DNA of 64,000 nucleotides from the NCBI RefSeq assembly GCF_000687475.1, contig NC_057321.1:682001-746000 (forward strand). The letters are read 5' to 3'. This document shows, piece after piece, positions 32,301 to 46,725 of the stretch (positions within the stretch are counted from its first letter, which is position 1; every line of letters starts with the position of its first letter). The notes under the pieces were generated by a model that worked only from the letters and a program-made list of their open reading frames with translations, did not search any database and had not been told where the DNA came from. This stretch comes from Ustilaginoidea virens. Lineage: Eukaryota > Ascomycota > Sordariomycetes > Hypocreales > Clavicipitaceae. Both the position numbers and the translations under genes were made by a program.

Positions 32301-35300
32301 AGTACCACAGTGAAAGACGCATGCATGCATGTCATAGGAGACGGATAACAACACACGAGGCAACCAGTTGCGGGAGTCTGCTAAGATGGCAGGGCGCAAG
32401 CATGCCGCACTGTTCTGACCCTTGAGATGACACAAGGGTGACTGTCCCTCACACAGGGAAGGCCATGACAGGCGCAAGCGGCTGCGAAACTGCAGGCAAG
32501 ACATGGCAAATCCCACATTGTCGCAGGATCAGTTCCTGATTCAACATGGTACGAGACCGTGTTCATGTTGTGTTCATGTAATCGTCCCTCGGTCCTGAGT
32601 CCCCGAGACTGGTCAGCCATTTCTGGAGAGTCTCCCGCAGACTCCGGAAACTCAGCCGCCGGCAGAGCAGCAGGAAAGCACGGAGTACTCCGTAGATGGT
32701 CATCTGCCGCCCTGGCCACTGAGTCCTCTTCAACCCAGGTGCTAGCATCCATAGTCAACTTGGACTGGAGCTGCGACAGATTGTACGAACCATTTCTCAG
32801 CGTATTCGAATATAAAATCACGGTTAGTTATAGCAGACATATATATAAATACACGTGCCGTCGTGGTCCTTTGGCAGACTGCAAGGGGACAAGCTCACAT
32901 TGCCCCAGCTGACTTGGTTGTCTTGCTGCGGCTTATTCTGGCAAATGCGATGACTTGTCCGATGTTCAGCCACCTAGGCGAGACGTTTCTTCTTCCTCCT
33001 ACCTGAAGAAGACCTGGGGTAGATGGAAAGTTCTGCCCAAGGAACGGGGCGTGACCAGCTCCATATGCTCGATGGGCAAAGAGTCTTGAGCTGATGGTGC
33101 CGATGCAGGCGCATTGGGTAGAGCTCTTTGCTCTTTGGATGAAAACTATACGTCGATAGCGCCGCCGACCCGAGCAGCATCAGGTTGGCGGCGTCCTGTT
33201 CGGCAGCGACAACATCGGTTGAATAGACGGGACATTGGCACTATAGTACCGAAGCCGCGGGGTGGTTTTTTTTTTTTTTTCTTTTTTTTTTTTTTCTTCT
33301 CATGCCGGGGGAGCCTCTTGGTGTGGCAAAGGAAAGCATTCGAAAGACAGACAACGTCGAGCCTGCAAGCAAGCCACAGGGAAGAGGAAGATTTGACGGA
33401 ACAACAAATGGCTCAGCCGCCGACTGGGATAATCCTGGCTCGTGGCGGCAGCGTTATCCATGAGCTGCATCGACCAGCCTGACGGACTGTATGATGGATG
33501 GCTTGGGCAACACGGATGGATGCGTGGGAATGGGTTGGATTGGGCATTTGGCCTGGAAGAAGTATTTGTGGATGGTAGCCGAGCACCTAGGAGGTACACA
33601 TGTACCTAGGTACCTACCTAGGTAGGTACCTAAGGTAGGTGGGTACCTGCTGAGGGCTGCTCGACGGGACATGTCCACGTCACACCGCGAACGATGCAAA
33701 CGCCAACAAGGGCATCGCATCCAACATTAAATCTCCAAGCCTGATTTGCTTGTTTCAACACTGAGCTTGAGAGTGTTGTGCATGGCAGAGTCCAACACAC
33801 GGGCTACAGAGTATGGCTGTACATGGGAGTTCTCCTAGGTACGGTACCTCCTTAGGCCTGGTCTGTTACGAGACGCCACCCACCCAACCAACCAGCCCCA
33901 ACCGGTCCAAGCAAGCGCTAGCGCCAGCCCTCGTGGCTTCCAACTTTGCCAACCAACCGCGTTGCCGCCAACGCCGCATCGCCAAAGTGGCAGGTGCTCG
34001 GCTGCGTCGCGCTGCGTCGCGTTGCGTCGCGTTGGTTTGCGGTGTGTGCACGCGCCAGGCAACCTGCCGTCTGGTCCAAGCCGCCAGATGCTGAACAAAG
34101 CCCGGACCAGGGCAAGACAGAGAGGGAGCTTTGACGAGCTTTGGCGAGCTGGGCGACTGGATGAATAACCGTTCTGTTTTCTGTTCGTTGCAAGCGACGT
34201 GTGTGTGTGGTGTGTGGTTGGTTAACACGGTGCTGCTGCTGCAACCCACCCCCGGGGCGAGCTCGTTGAAAGTTGAAACATTCGCGTTTATGCATAGCCT
34301 CTGCCTCTGCCAGCTGGGCTTGCCGCCCGCATCACGTTTGGTGCGCTGTCTGACGAGGTCGGAATGAAAATGCTACCGGCAGGCGCCGGTGTGACGGATA
34401 GAAACAGCAAAAGGTACAACAACGATACCTTCAAATGGGTTCCCCCCCCCCCTTTTTGCCCCTCTTCGGTTGTGCTCCACATCCAAAGTTCGCGCATGCA
34501 TTGCGTGTATACACAATCAACGTGATGATTCTTAACCCGGCGCTATCAAAATTTGCTCCGAGCGAAATATAGTGAGTTGCCTCGGTCCTGCCATGCCGAT
34601 TCCCAAACAAAAGACACCCGCCCTTGCAGCCTGTCGCTTTCCCTTGCTCGTCGTTGCGATCAATGCTTGCGAGCCAGAGCCAGATGGATGAGTGAGGCTT
34701 TTGAACAGCTCAAAAGTACGGAGTATGCGGGTTGTATCTCCTCCGCACCTGCCTGCATAATAGCGCTCGACTTGTCCCCCTACTGTACGGAGGTACTGTG
34801 TGCCCCGTAATGCATGGGCTGTTGATTGGAATCACGGGATTGACCATGGACTGGACGACTTGGCGGCACGTTATGGGCCGCTGAGCTTGGAGGCACATCG
34901 GCGCCGCTCCCTGGCTGGCTGGATCGCCCGTGCCCCCACCCCACCGGCCCCGCTCCACCAACGTGCAGGTGCAGCAGCTGCGGCAGGTGCGGCAGGTGCA
35001 CAGGCGCCATCGGCTGCAACGATTGGCTGCTGCTAAAGATCCGGGGCTGGACAAGCTCACCGCCTCTTTTATTCCCCCCCCCACCTCCCTCCCCGCCCCG
35101 TCTTTCCCCATCCCGCTGGATGTTCCCGACCCCCTCGAAGCCAATGGCCAAAACCCACGACATGTTCTCTGCTCGTCCTGGTCGAACCCCTTACACAGAG
35201 AACCCATAGGACCACTTTTTGCCAACACGCTTGGTCTGGGGAACTTCTGCTCATCCATCCCGCGTCCCTGTCGTTCCTCATCTTCCTGACTCTGATCTGT

Positions 35301-35394
35301 ACCTCCTCCTTTTTACCCTCGACCAGACCATTTCGAAAGAGCGGTGTCTGCCGCCGGTTTTCACAACATCGCCAGTGTTCACAACCAAATCTTG

Positions 35395-35434
<40 letters not shown>

Positions 35435-35458
35435 CTCTCCCCCGAATCTTTCGGCAGC
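29371..35458. other. 6.1-kb stretch without a supportable gene
   Basis: Holds a CAT trinucleotide run (about 29903-29933), GCATC copies (about 31064-31087), several CGGAGTAC-type motifs (30378-30391, 31309-31334, 31733-31741, 32679-32695, 34718-34726), a T-rich tract (about 33266-33296), a CCTAGGTA/GGTACC array (33583-33650) and TTGCGTCGCG copies (about 34003-34035). The last 400 bp before the Zn2Cys6 gene look like a leader and promoter. No frame shows a domain. Confidence 0.6.
35398..35434 (+). repeat. T37 homopolymer in the leader of the Zn2Cys6 gene
   Basis: Thirty-seven thymines end 24 bp before the start codon and are followed by CTCTCCCCCGAATCTTTCGGCAG, an arrangement that looks like a polypyrimidine tract plus 3-prime splice site directly before the ATG. 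A leader intron ending here is possible; I see no decisive donor. Confidence 0.7.
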
Positions 35459-37986
35459 ATGACACTCAACTTCAACACCAATGGCAGAGGTGATGCCTTG
35501 CTGGATTTGACGTTTGACCAGCACCATCGAGGACAAAACGCTTATGCCTACTCCACCACCACATCGGCCACCCAACCCAGCCCGTCAGCTGCTACTGGAT
35601 TCATGACCAGCGCTCGATCGTGGTCCATGTCCGTCGATATGGGATCCTCAAACAACTCAGAGGCGGTGGCCTCGACGAGCTCGTCCGAAGACCTGCAAAG
35701 CAGTCCTCCGTTGTCCCACGCATCAAGTCCGCACTCGCCGTTGCAGCATTCACCATTCTCACCTGGGGCCGGCCTCTTGACCAACTGGGCTCTCCAACAG
35801 CAGCAGCAGCAACTTGCTGCTCCAGAGTTTGCTCATTTTATCCAAGATCCAAGTCTGTTTGGTTTCAATGCCTTTCCCAACTTCCAGCCCGGCCCGCTGG
35901 ACTATCTTCCTCCAACGACGCAGACTCCTCTCCATGCCAGCCTGCTCGAGTCACCGTTCGCTTCCATGCCCGCTTTGGAGGAAACTGCCCACGCAATGCA
36001 CTGGGGAACTAGCGGAATGGACAACTGGCACGACTTTCATAGTCCGCTGCAGATGGATGGACTTCCTAGGCTGGACAGCGTTGGCAGCAACTCACCCACC
36101 GGGACCTACCTGGAAGTCTTGTCGCTTCCCTCTTCGTCCTCCGAGGGCTGGACTGTGGTTGATTGGGGCCACCAAGGCCTAGATCAACTTCAGCAAGCTC
36201 AAAACGCCGCCATCTTCAACCCGAGCCAGACCCTGCACCTGCGGACCAATTCCGACTCGTCGGACGGGGCCAACTCAATGACCATTGGCAGTTTTGAGGA
36301 GATCCCCCCCTTTGCCTACTCCCCCTTTTCGCCAGAGTCCGAAGGGCACGCGGATAGCAACCACGCTGCCCATCGCAATTGCTTCGGTGTCGCTGGCGAC
36401 GCTCATAGCCACCACCATGAGCACGCTGGCTGTAGCACTGCCATCGCTCCCCTGCCCGTCAAACCAGAGGCGCCATCGGCAGTCCGTCACAGTCCTGGGA
36501 GCGGCGCCGGTTCCGTCTCCCCGAGCACGAGTACGTCCTCTCGACGGAACTCGGGCCCTCGCAAGAGTCCCATTGCCAAAGCCACCACCAAAACCATTAT
36601 TCGTCGAAGCTCCAACGGTAAGAAGGAAGGCACCGTGGAGAAGAAAGTGGGTCGCAGAAAGGGTCCCCTTCTCCCTGAACAACGGAAGCAAGCAAGCGAA
36701 ATCCGGAAGCTAAGAGCCTGCTTGCGCTGCAAATTCCTCAAGAAGACTTGCGACAAGGGCGAGCCTTGCGCTGGATGTCAGCCATCACACGCTCGTCTTT
36801 GGCAGGTCCCTTGCACTCGAATCGACATCAAGGACATCGGCTACTTCATGAAGGATTGGAAGGCCGACTATGAGGGGCATGTCGACCTCGGCGTGTCTAT
36901 TTACAACGTCAAGGGTTTCTCCTCCAAGGAAACATTGATGTGGATCACCCACGGTTACGGGTTCGCTCTTCCCGTCATGGTCCGTGAAGTTTACGTTGCT
37001 GATGAAGGCTGCTTCTCGGTCGAATGGGTCGAGTCCACCGTCCCCAACCACGACCCGATTGACTTTGAGACCAAGACGGAAAAGCTCGACGTCGGCGCAG
37101 AAGGTATCCAGCTGGACGCCCTGCAAGAGTATCTCGACAAGCATGTGGATGGGCCGTTTGAAGACTTTATCGACGATCATTTCGAAGGGACGCCATTCAT
37201 CACCGAGATTCTCAAGACTGCTCACCGCTACTACGTCAAGGACGGGATGCCGGTCATCAAGAAGGCTCTGAAGCTTGTCTTGGCCTACAACCTGACCATG
37301 CACATCACCATGGTTGAAAACCAAGGTTCGGAGGTGGCTCTGGACGGCCAAATCGATGACGAGGACTCCAAATTCTACGGCCGCACGGTGGCACCGGTCA
37401 TGATCAACTTCCAGATCAAGTGCGCCCTCGCGGACATGTGGCGCGAGCTCCAAAAGGACATTTTGGAGGAGCTGTCCGCCTTGTACTCGGGAGTCTACAG
37501 CGGCGAGAAGATGAAGAATTGGCCGACCATCTTTATGCTGGCTTCGATTCTTCTCGCCGTGTGGGAGGAGATGCAATTCGACTGCCACTACCGCGTTCCC
37601 GATCCCGATGCGGTCAACAAGTTTTGCAACGACATGGAAACGACCCCTGTCGGGGTTATCGTCGGTCTGTTCCATGCCATCTCTCAAAAACTGCCAGCCT
37701 TTGCCGACTGGGACACCCGGCAGCACGGACACCTTCTTCACAACAATGTCTCTGTTTGTGAAGCGATGACTGAAGTCCGCCAACATGTCATCAAGCACGG
37801 TATGTATCTTGGCGATCCCCACCTTGGGGCCACGGCCCCCTTCCTTGGCAGTCGAGCCCGATGCTAACAGGCCTGGTATTTGCAGAAGCTTACTTGCGAA
37901 CCCGCAAGGAAGCAGAGTTTGACCGCTACAACTTTGACTGTCTGTCCAATAAGTTTCTGTCCAAGCTTGTCATTCGCGCCAACTAA
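35459..37986 (+). CDS. Zn(II)2Cys6 transcription factor with long C-terminal regulatory region
   Basis: Predicted DNA-binding nuclear regulator; target pathway unknown. Exon 1 (35459-37799) and exon 2 (37886-37986) join in phase 1 for 813 residues. Residues 1-370 are Ser/Pro/Gln-rich and probably disordered or activating. A basic stretch (RRSSNGKKEG, then KKVGRRKG) precedes the zinc cluster at residues 421-452, with cysteines at 421, 424, 431, 437, 440 and 452. The last spacing (11 residues) is longer than the usual 6-9. The cluster sits in the middle of the protein, not near the N-terminus as in Gal4, and is followed by about 360 well-structured residues ending SKLVIRAN. The ATG follows a T37 tract. 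The protein type is widespread in Pezizomycotina, but I do not recognise a characterised name for it. Confidence 0.9.
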
Positions 37987-40945
<2,959 letters not shown>

Positions 40946-42033
40946 GATGTTGAGGAGTTGCTACGGATTCATGGATATCGCTGCATGGTAGCGGATTAAG
41001 TGGCGTTTTAGGTTTACGTATGCCATGACGTTGGGCGTACGAGCTATGGGTATTACTTTGACTTAGGAAATGTGTGTACTTGCTAGTGGTTGCACATCAA
41101 ATACAGACTCTATTTCAGGCGTAACTTTTTCCCTATTCTTTCTGTGGTGCGGCCTGAAATAATGAGTAACTGGACGAGAGTGGCCAAACCTCGGACTGCT
41201 AGCAGAATGAGCCAATAGGGTTCCGCGTTGGCGGGGTTGTCCTCTGAAGGTGCGAAGGGGCAGACTTCAAATTGTAGCGGACCAGGGTTTGAGCTAATAG
41301 AGACCGTATATTGAAGGACACATCAGTAGACAAAGAAGTAGCACGATGGTACAAGTACGAGCAGCTTCCCGATTTACAAAGAGCTGCGGAGCACATTGCC
41401 CTTATCGCACCCTGAGGCACATACATACGGCATTTGGCCCGGGGGCTGTCTTTGCGATCGAGGCCGCAGTGTTTAAGGCAGACGAAAAAAACGCGTCGTC
41501 GGCAGCATTAAGCTAGATGTCATGTATTAGCTCTGTTGGAAATGCTGGATTTGTAGTGTAGGCGCGGATTGCGATGCGAGGTTTGGGGGCTGGGCCGGGG
41601 CCGCGGAGGTACAGTACTCCCGCAAGGTAAGTACCCATAGATATACTGTATTATATAACAATATTTAGTAATGTCACACACTGTGTGGCGTCACACTATT
41701 GGTGCAGCAGTAGGTACTAGGAAAAGTGGGTTCGTTACTCCGTACAAAGACTGTATCGCAGTATGTGGCGTCACACTTTTTGTGCGGCACCTGCACCTTC
41801 GCACGATGATGGATGGGCGAGCAGAACTACCTCAGTTGACGTGACGTGACGTTACGTGACGCGACGTACATATTTGCTGATCAAGCACCCAGCACCCGCC
41901 GGCTCTTGCCCGCAGCAACCTGCAACGCCGCCCGGTTCCTCGCAGGGCTCTTGGCACGCTCAGCCGTTGATTGCGGAAGACAAGTCATGGTCGTGGCAGC
42001 GCTGTCGCAGAGCTCGGTCTATTCGAAACGATT
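40946..42033. other. Intergenic region downstream of polyubiquitin
   Basis: No gene is supported. Two direct TGTGGCGTCACACT copies lie at 41684 and 41764, sharing GTGACGCCACA (inverted) with the dispersed motif at 26748. An AT-rich patch lies at 41640-41675. A dense TGACG cluster is at about 41837-41868. Confidence 0.6.
41837..41868. promoter_or_regulatory. TGACG(T) cluster, possible CRE/ATF-type sites
   Basis: TGACGTGACGTGACG, then TTACGTGACGCGACG, gives about four TGACG half-sites in 32 bp. TGACG is the half-site of bZIP ATF/CREB factors, and ACGTGAC also resembles their extended sites. It lies about 640 bp before the ETP1-like gene. Function is inferred from the motif only. Confidence 0.3.
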
Positions 42034-42462
42034 GTTTCCGCCTTGACGGATGGTTCGCGAGATTGCCGCTTCCTCGGGATATTCTGACTTGCACGACAAC
42101 CTGATATTCCGTGTCAATCTGTCGGTTGATTGAAACGGTTGTTTCCGCCTCGACGGATGGTCGCGAGATTGCCGCTTCCTCGGGATATTCTGACTTTGCA
42201 CGATAACCTGATAATCCGTGTCAATCTGTCGGTTGATTGAAATAGTTGTTTCCGCCTCGACGGATGGTTCGCACGATTGCTGCTTTCCCCCGAGATAATA
42301 CTGACTCTGCACGACAACCGAAATCCGTGTCAATCTGTCGGTTGATTGAAACGGTTGTTTCCGCCTCGACGGATGGTCGCGAGATTGCTGCTTTCCCCCG
42401 AGATAATACTGACTCTGCACGACAACCGAAATCCGTGTCAACCTGCCAACTCTCGGCGGCAT
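42034..42462. repeat. Four tandem copies of a 107-bp unit directly upstream of the ETP1-like gene
   Basis: GTTTCCGCC recurs at 42034, 42141, 42248 and 42357 (steps of 107, 107 and 109). Each unit carries GACGGATGGT, GAGATTGC, GGGATATTCTGAC or its variant GAGATAATACTGAC, CCGTGTCAATCTGTCGGTTGATTGAA. The array ends about 40 bp before the start codon, so it must overlap the leader or core promoter. Confidence 0.93.
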
Positions 42463-42501
42463 CAAGCCTGCCCTCGCCGCTGCAGATATCCACCCCAGGC
42501 C

Positions 42502-44679
42502 ATGCCTTACTTTTACCACTTGGTATTCGAATTGTATCCGACGCCCGATCCTGCAGAGGCAGTTGACCACCAGACAGACCGAGCTGACCCGTGGTTGCCC
42601 CATCGCAGCACTGGCATTTTCGACGACCTCCCCGGAATCGAAACACCATCTGGGAACCCCCGCGGCAACGAGCCGGTCACGCATGCTGCTCCATCTCCCG
42701 AGAGCGCGACAGACCGCAGCACGCCGCGTACTCTTGCCACCGTATCTTCCGGGAGCCCAGCCAAGGCTGCGTCGCAAAGGCAGCGCCTGGAGAGAACAAC
42801 CGGCCGTCGGCCGCCCGTCGAAAGCTCGGCACCGCGCCTCGTCCGGGACTGGCGATTCGGCCGTGTGACCATCGAGACCATAGATCCTGCGACGCCCCGT
42901 GGCGCGGGAGCCATGCAGGGACAGTCGAGCCGAGCGGCGCCGTCTGCCGCCCCCAGCTTAGGACCTTCTTTTGGTGGCGCCGGGACGGCCACAAAGGCTG
43001 ACTTTGTGCCGCTCAAAACCAAGGTGACAGAGGCCGGCTGGGGCGTGGTCCGCTTCTACCGAGACGGCGAAGAGTCCGCCGCCCTCGGGCTTGGTGGCGA
43101 CGGTGCCGGGGAGGAGCTCGAGGTGGCCGAGACGGTGGACGACTGCACAACTCTGTGTATACCTGCGGTTCCGGCCTACATGTCTCCCAGCGATTTCTTG
43201 GGATTCGTGGGCGACGGATGGAGAGACGAGGTCAGCCATTGCCGCATGGTGATGACATCTAGGATGAATAGGTATTTGGTGCTGCTAAAGTTTCGAGAGG
43301 GCAAGGTGGCCAAGAAGTGGAAACGGGAATTCGATGGAAAAGTGTTCAACTCGATGGAGGTAAGTGATTTGGTGTATTCTGAGCGTTTCCATCCTTTCCT
43401 TTCCTTTTCTTCTTTTTTCTTCTCTTCGTTCATGGATACATGATCTGAGCCACTAACGCTTGTCAAAAAGCCGCAGCTGTGCCACGTTGTTTTTGTCAAG
43501 TCCATCACGTTCGAGACTCCATTGCGACTTGGCAGGCTTGATCCCGCCGCAGCCGCCCCTTCATCCTCTCTTGCCGTTGCGAGTAGTACTCGACCCTTTC
43601 CACCACCAACACCCAACCTGATTGAGCTCCCGACATGCCCTGTCTGCCTGGAGCGAATGGACGACACCAACGGGCTCATGACCATCCCATGCTCCCACGT
43701 CTTTCACTGCACCTGTCTTCAAAACTGGAAAGGCGCCGGGTGCCCCGTCTGCCGGTTCACCAACACGCCGGGGCTGGAGGGCACGCCGGACGACGCCAGA
43801 AATCCGTGCTCGCAACCTTTCGGCTCCTCTGTATCCAACCTCTGCAGCGTGTGCGACTGCACGGATGACCTGTGGATATGCCTCGTATGCGGCAACGTCG
43901 GGTGCGGCCGGTACAAGGGCGGCCACGCCAAGGACCACTGGAAAGAGACGGCGCACAGCTTCGCCCTCGAGCTGGAGACGCAGTACGTCTGGGATTACGC
44001 CGGCGACGTGTGGGTGCACCGGCTCATCCGCGACAAGGGCGACGGCAAGGTCGTCGAGCTGCCCGGGCGCAGCAACCACAGCGCCCGCGCCCGTGACGAG
44101 GACGTCGTGCCCAGAGCCAAGGTCGACAACATCGGCCTGGAATACACGCACCTCATCACGAGCCAGCTCGAGTCGCAGAGGGTCTTTTACGAGGACATGC
44201 TCAGCAAGGCCGTGGACAAGGCAGCACGAGCGTCCGCAGCGGCGGAGAGCGCGGCCGCCCAGTCGGCCGCGGCGGCGGACAAGCTGAAGCAGATGGAGGA
44301 CAAGTTCGCCGCCCTGACCACGGATACCCTGCCCCAGCTGGAGCGGGACTTTGAGCGGGAGAGGGGCAGGGCCGCCAGGAGCGAGGCCATGGCTCGCAAC
44401 ATGAGCAAGTCGCTGCAGGAGGAGCGGCGCATAAACGAAGGGCTGATGAAGAGGATCGAGCACCTGGGCGGCGAGAACGAAGCCTTGAGGAAGGAGTTCC
44501 AGGAGCTGAAGCGGGAGAACGACGAGCTGGGGGACATGAACAGGGACCTGGGCATGTTCATCTCCGGGCAGGAGAAGCTGAAGCAGCTGGAGAGCGAGGG
44601 CAAGATCGAGCAGGGGGAGCTGGAGGGGGGCAGCGCCAGCGTGGCGGAGAAGAAGCCGAGGCGGAGGGGGAAACGGTGA
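42502..44679 (+). CDS. BRAP2/ETP1-like RING and UBP-zinc-finger protein
   Basis: Probable E3 ubiquitin ligase or ubiquitin-binding signalling adaptor; the family includes human BRAP/IMP and yeast Etp1. Two exons (42502-43359, 43471-44679) join in phase 0 for 688 residues. The N-terminus opens MPYFYHLVFE. The BRAP2 domain covers about 212-310, running across the junction as NSME-PQLCHVVFVKSI. A C3H2C3 RING finger starts at about Cys342 (CPVCLERM, then CSHVFHCTCLQ, then GCPVCR). A UBP zinc finger starts at about Cys411 (CSVCDC, WICLVCGNVGCGRY, GGHAKDHWKETAHSF) and should bind the free ubiquitin C-terminus. A coiled coil rich in Ala, Glu and Lys covers about 530-665, and the tail is basic (KKPRRRGKR). 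Complete and intact. The promoter contains a 107-bp tandem repeat. Confidence 0.95.
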
Positions 44680-45393
44680 TGCGTGTCGTCGGCGCAGTCG
44701 CCACGGCGAGGGCCCGCGAGACCGGGCATTGTTGGCTCGAAGCCCGTGGCGTGTTGGCTCGAAGCCGTGACGCAGATTTGGTGCGAGCCGCTAAGCGGCA
44801 TCCTCGGCCGGCGGGAGACGCTGTTGGGGGAGGGGGGGGGATGGGGGAGTCGTCGACTGTTGTGGCGGCACGGCTTGGGAAGAGTTGCCTGTGCTGTCGT
44901 GGACTATCTATCTGTCCCTGCGAGTCGATTCTGGCAATGGCCAACTGCTTGCCACATGGCTTAGGGAAGCGGTGCCTGTACCGTCCTTTGCCACTTTTAC
45001 GGGATCAATTTGACTAGATTGTGCAAGCGCAAGTGTCAAGCATCGAGCATCAAGCGCCAGTCGTCAACGTCAACCGTCATTGCTACATGACCCAGCAATT
45101 ACTGGCCCGTGCCGTCCATCCTTCACCATGTTTAGCAAAACACGTTTCCTGGACAAGCACCTGGGTGCTCGTGGGAAGTTCACGCTGGCACTGACAGGAG
45201 CAGAAACTACGCGGAAGCGCTCTCAACTCGCCTGCCAAAGTTTAGGTGGATTACAAGAAGAACTTGAAGCACCACGCGGCGCGTTCACTGGAGACTTTCT
45301 ATATACATACACCCAAGACCGCAGCACTGTCCCACGACTTGAAGTGTAAAAAAACCCCGCCCAGGAAATCCATGGCGTCCCCAGAGCAGTCCC
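44680..45393. other. Intergenic region between convergent genes
   Basis: Contains CGTGGCGTGTTGGCTCGAAGCC, a near-duplication at about 44728-44768, and a short G-rich run (44825-44850). No gene is supported. Confidence 0.55.
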
Positions 45394-46497
45394 CTACCTG
45401 GGGTCGATGTTGCGATACTGGACACTGTCCTTGCGGAGGTAAATGGCCTTGTTGCAACTGGGCCAGCCGCAGCATTCGCCGAGCCGACCCAGGCGATCTC
45501 TGATTTTGTACTCGTACTTTACACGGTCCAAGCAGTCTGCGCACCAGTTGTCGGCATTCCTTATACGGCAGACGCATTCGCAGTCTATGGTGTAGGTGCT
45601 CTGCGTGCAATCCTTCTTTCTGTTGTACGTAATGCACCACGGGTGCTCAACCGAGACGCCGACGTCCTCGTGCAGCTCCGGGACGAGCCTGCCGGCAATG
45701 GTCAGCGATTGCCATCGGTTGCCGTTGCTGACGCGCCGGCAGACGGAGGGATCGACGCCGTGCTTGCTGATGACGGCCTGGGCCCGGTCGCAGTTGAGCT
45801 CGGTGAACCACTGGTCGGTGGTCCTGACCTTGCACATGCGCCCGATGCCCTCGAGCTCGGACGAGTAGACGCAGTCGACGCCGTGCTCGAACCGAGACAT
45901 GAGCGCCTTGCCCTGGGCGGAGTCGAGGCTGAGGCTCGGCTCGTAGGCCTGGTACCACTTGACGATGGTGTCGTAGCCCGTGTGCAGGTCCCATCCCGTG
46001 CCGCCCCAGGCGCTCTTGGAGCAGAGCATGGCGGCGACGCACCGGTCCTGCTCCGCCTTGTCGGCCTGGCCCTCGCCGCACGAGAGCGGCTTGCAGGCGG
46101 TGGTTTCTTGCAGCTCCGCGCAGATGACGTACGGAGGCTCGATCGGCGAGATGCCGCTGCCGGTCCTGATGCTGCTGAGGAACCGCTCCTGTATGTTGGC
46201 CGAGGGGAAGGGCACCCTGTCGCAGATCTCGTTGTCGCCCGGCATGAAGATGGTGCCGTCCCATCGGTCGGACTGGTTGACGTTTCTGCAGTTGGGATCC
46301 CCCGAGCACTGCCCGTTGAGGATGTAGCACGAGGCCACGAGCTGCGTCAGGTGAGAAACCCCGAGGCTGGCGCAGGGGTTGCCGCGCGATCTGCCCCCGC
46401 GGCTCATCTCGCCGTGGATGCCGATGGCCAGCTCTACGGCGAAGCCGACCGCCTCGACGAACACGCCGAAAAACCGGGGCTCGACCGTCGAGTTCAT
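45394..46497 (-). CDS. Unrecognised cysteine-rich protein, 367 residues
   Basis: Single exon. I do not recognise the family. It has 24 cysteines, an even number, spread over residues 40-360, with close spacings such as CECVC, CADC and GECCGWPSC near the C-terminus. This suggests a disulphide-rich extracellular or secretory-pathway protein. The N-terminus (MNSTVEPRFFGVFVEAVGFAVELAIG) is hydrophobic but is not a textbook signal peptide because it has acidic residues. The upstream in-frame ATG at 46821 is rejected: a TATA box at 46725-46718 lies between the two and no other ATG occurs between that box and 46497, so 46497 is the first ATG of the likely transcript. The leader carries a GATTCA array just before the ATG. 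Codon use is strongly GC-biased like the core genes. It borders a repeat region and an accessory segment. A chitin- or carbohydrate-related role is conceivable but unsupported. Confidence 0.7.
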   Translation of the reverse strand: MNSTVEPRFFGVFVEAVGFAVELAIGIHGEMSRGGRSRGNPCASLGVSHLTQLVASCYILNGQCSGDPNCRNVNQSDRWDGTIFMPGDNEICDRVPFPSANIQERFLSSIRTGSGISPIEPPYVICAELQETTACKPLSCGEGQADKAEQDRCVAAMLCSKSAWGGTGWDLHTGYDTIVKWYQAYEPSLSLDSAQGKALMSRFEHGVDCVYSSELEGIGRMCKVRTTDQWFTELNCDRAQAVISKHGVDPSVCRRVSNGNRWQSLTIAGRLVPELHEDVGVSVEHPWCITYNRKKDCTQSTYTIDCECVCRIRNADNWCADCLDRVKYEYKIRDRLGRLGECCGWPSCNKAIYLRKDSVQYRNIDPR

Positions 46498-46717
46498 CCT
46501 GAATCTGAATCTGAATCTGAGTCCCTGGGGGTAGCGGTGCACTTGTGCTGCGGTGGGTGGGACGGGGAGAAATAAACGGGCAAGTTGGGGAGACGGTATG
46601 CTTAAACAAAGCGGCCAAGTCCAACGTGCGGCTGGGGGGATGAGCAAAAAGGATACTGGCCGGGAAGCCTGGGAGGGAGCCTGCACCAACTTGGCGATGC
46701 TGACGGTAGGAGACGCC

Positions 46718-46725
46718 CTTTTATA
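46718..46725 (-). promoter_or_regulatory. TATA box of the cysteine-rich gene
   Basis: TATAAAAG on the minus strand, 221-228 bp before the chosen ATG. A start of transcription about 30 bp downstream would give a leader of about 190 nt with no earlier ATG. Confidence 0.55.
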
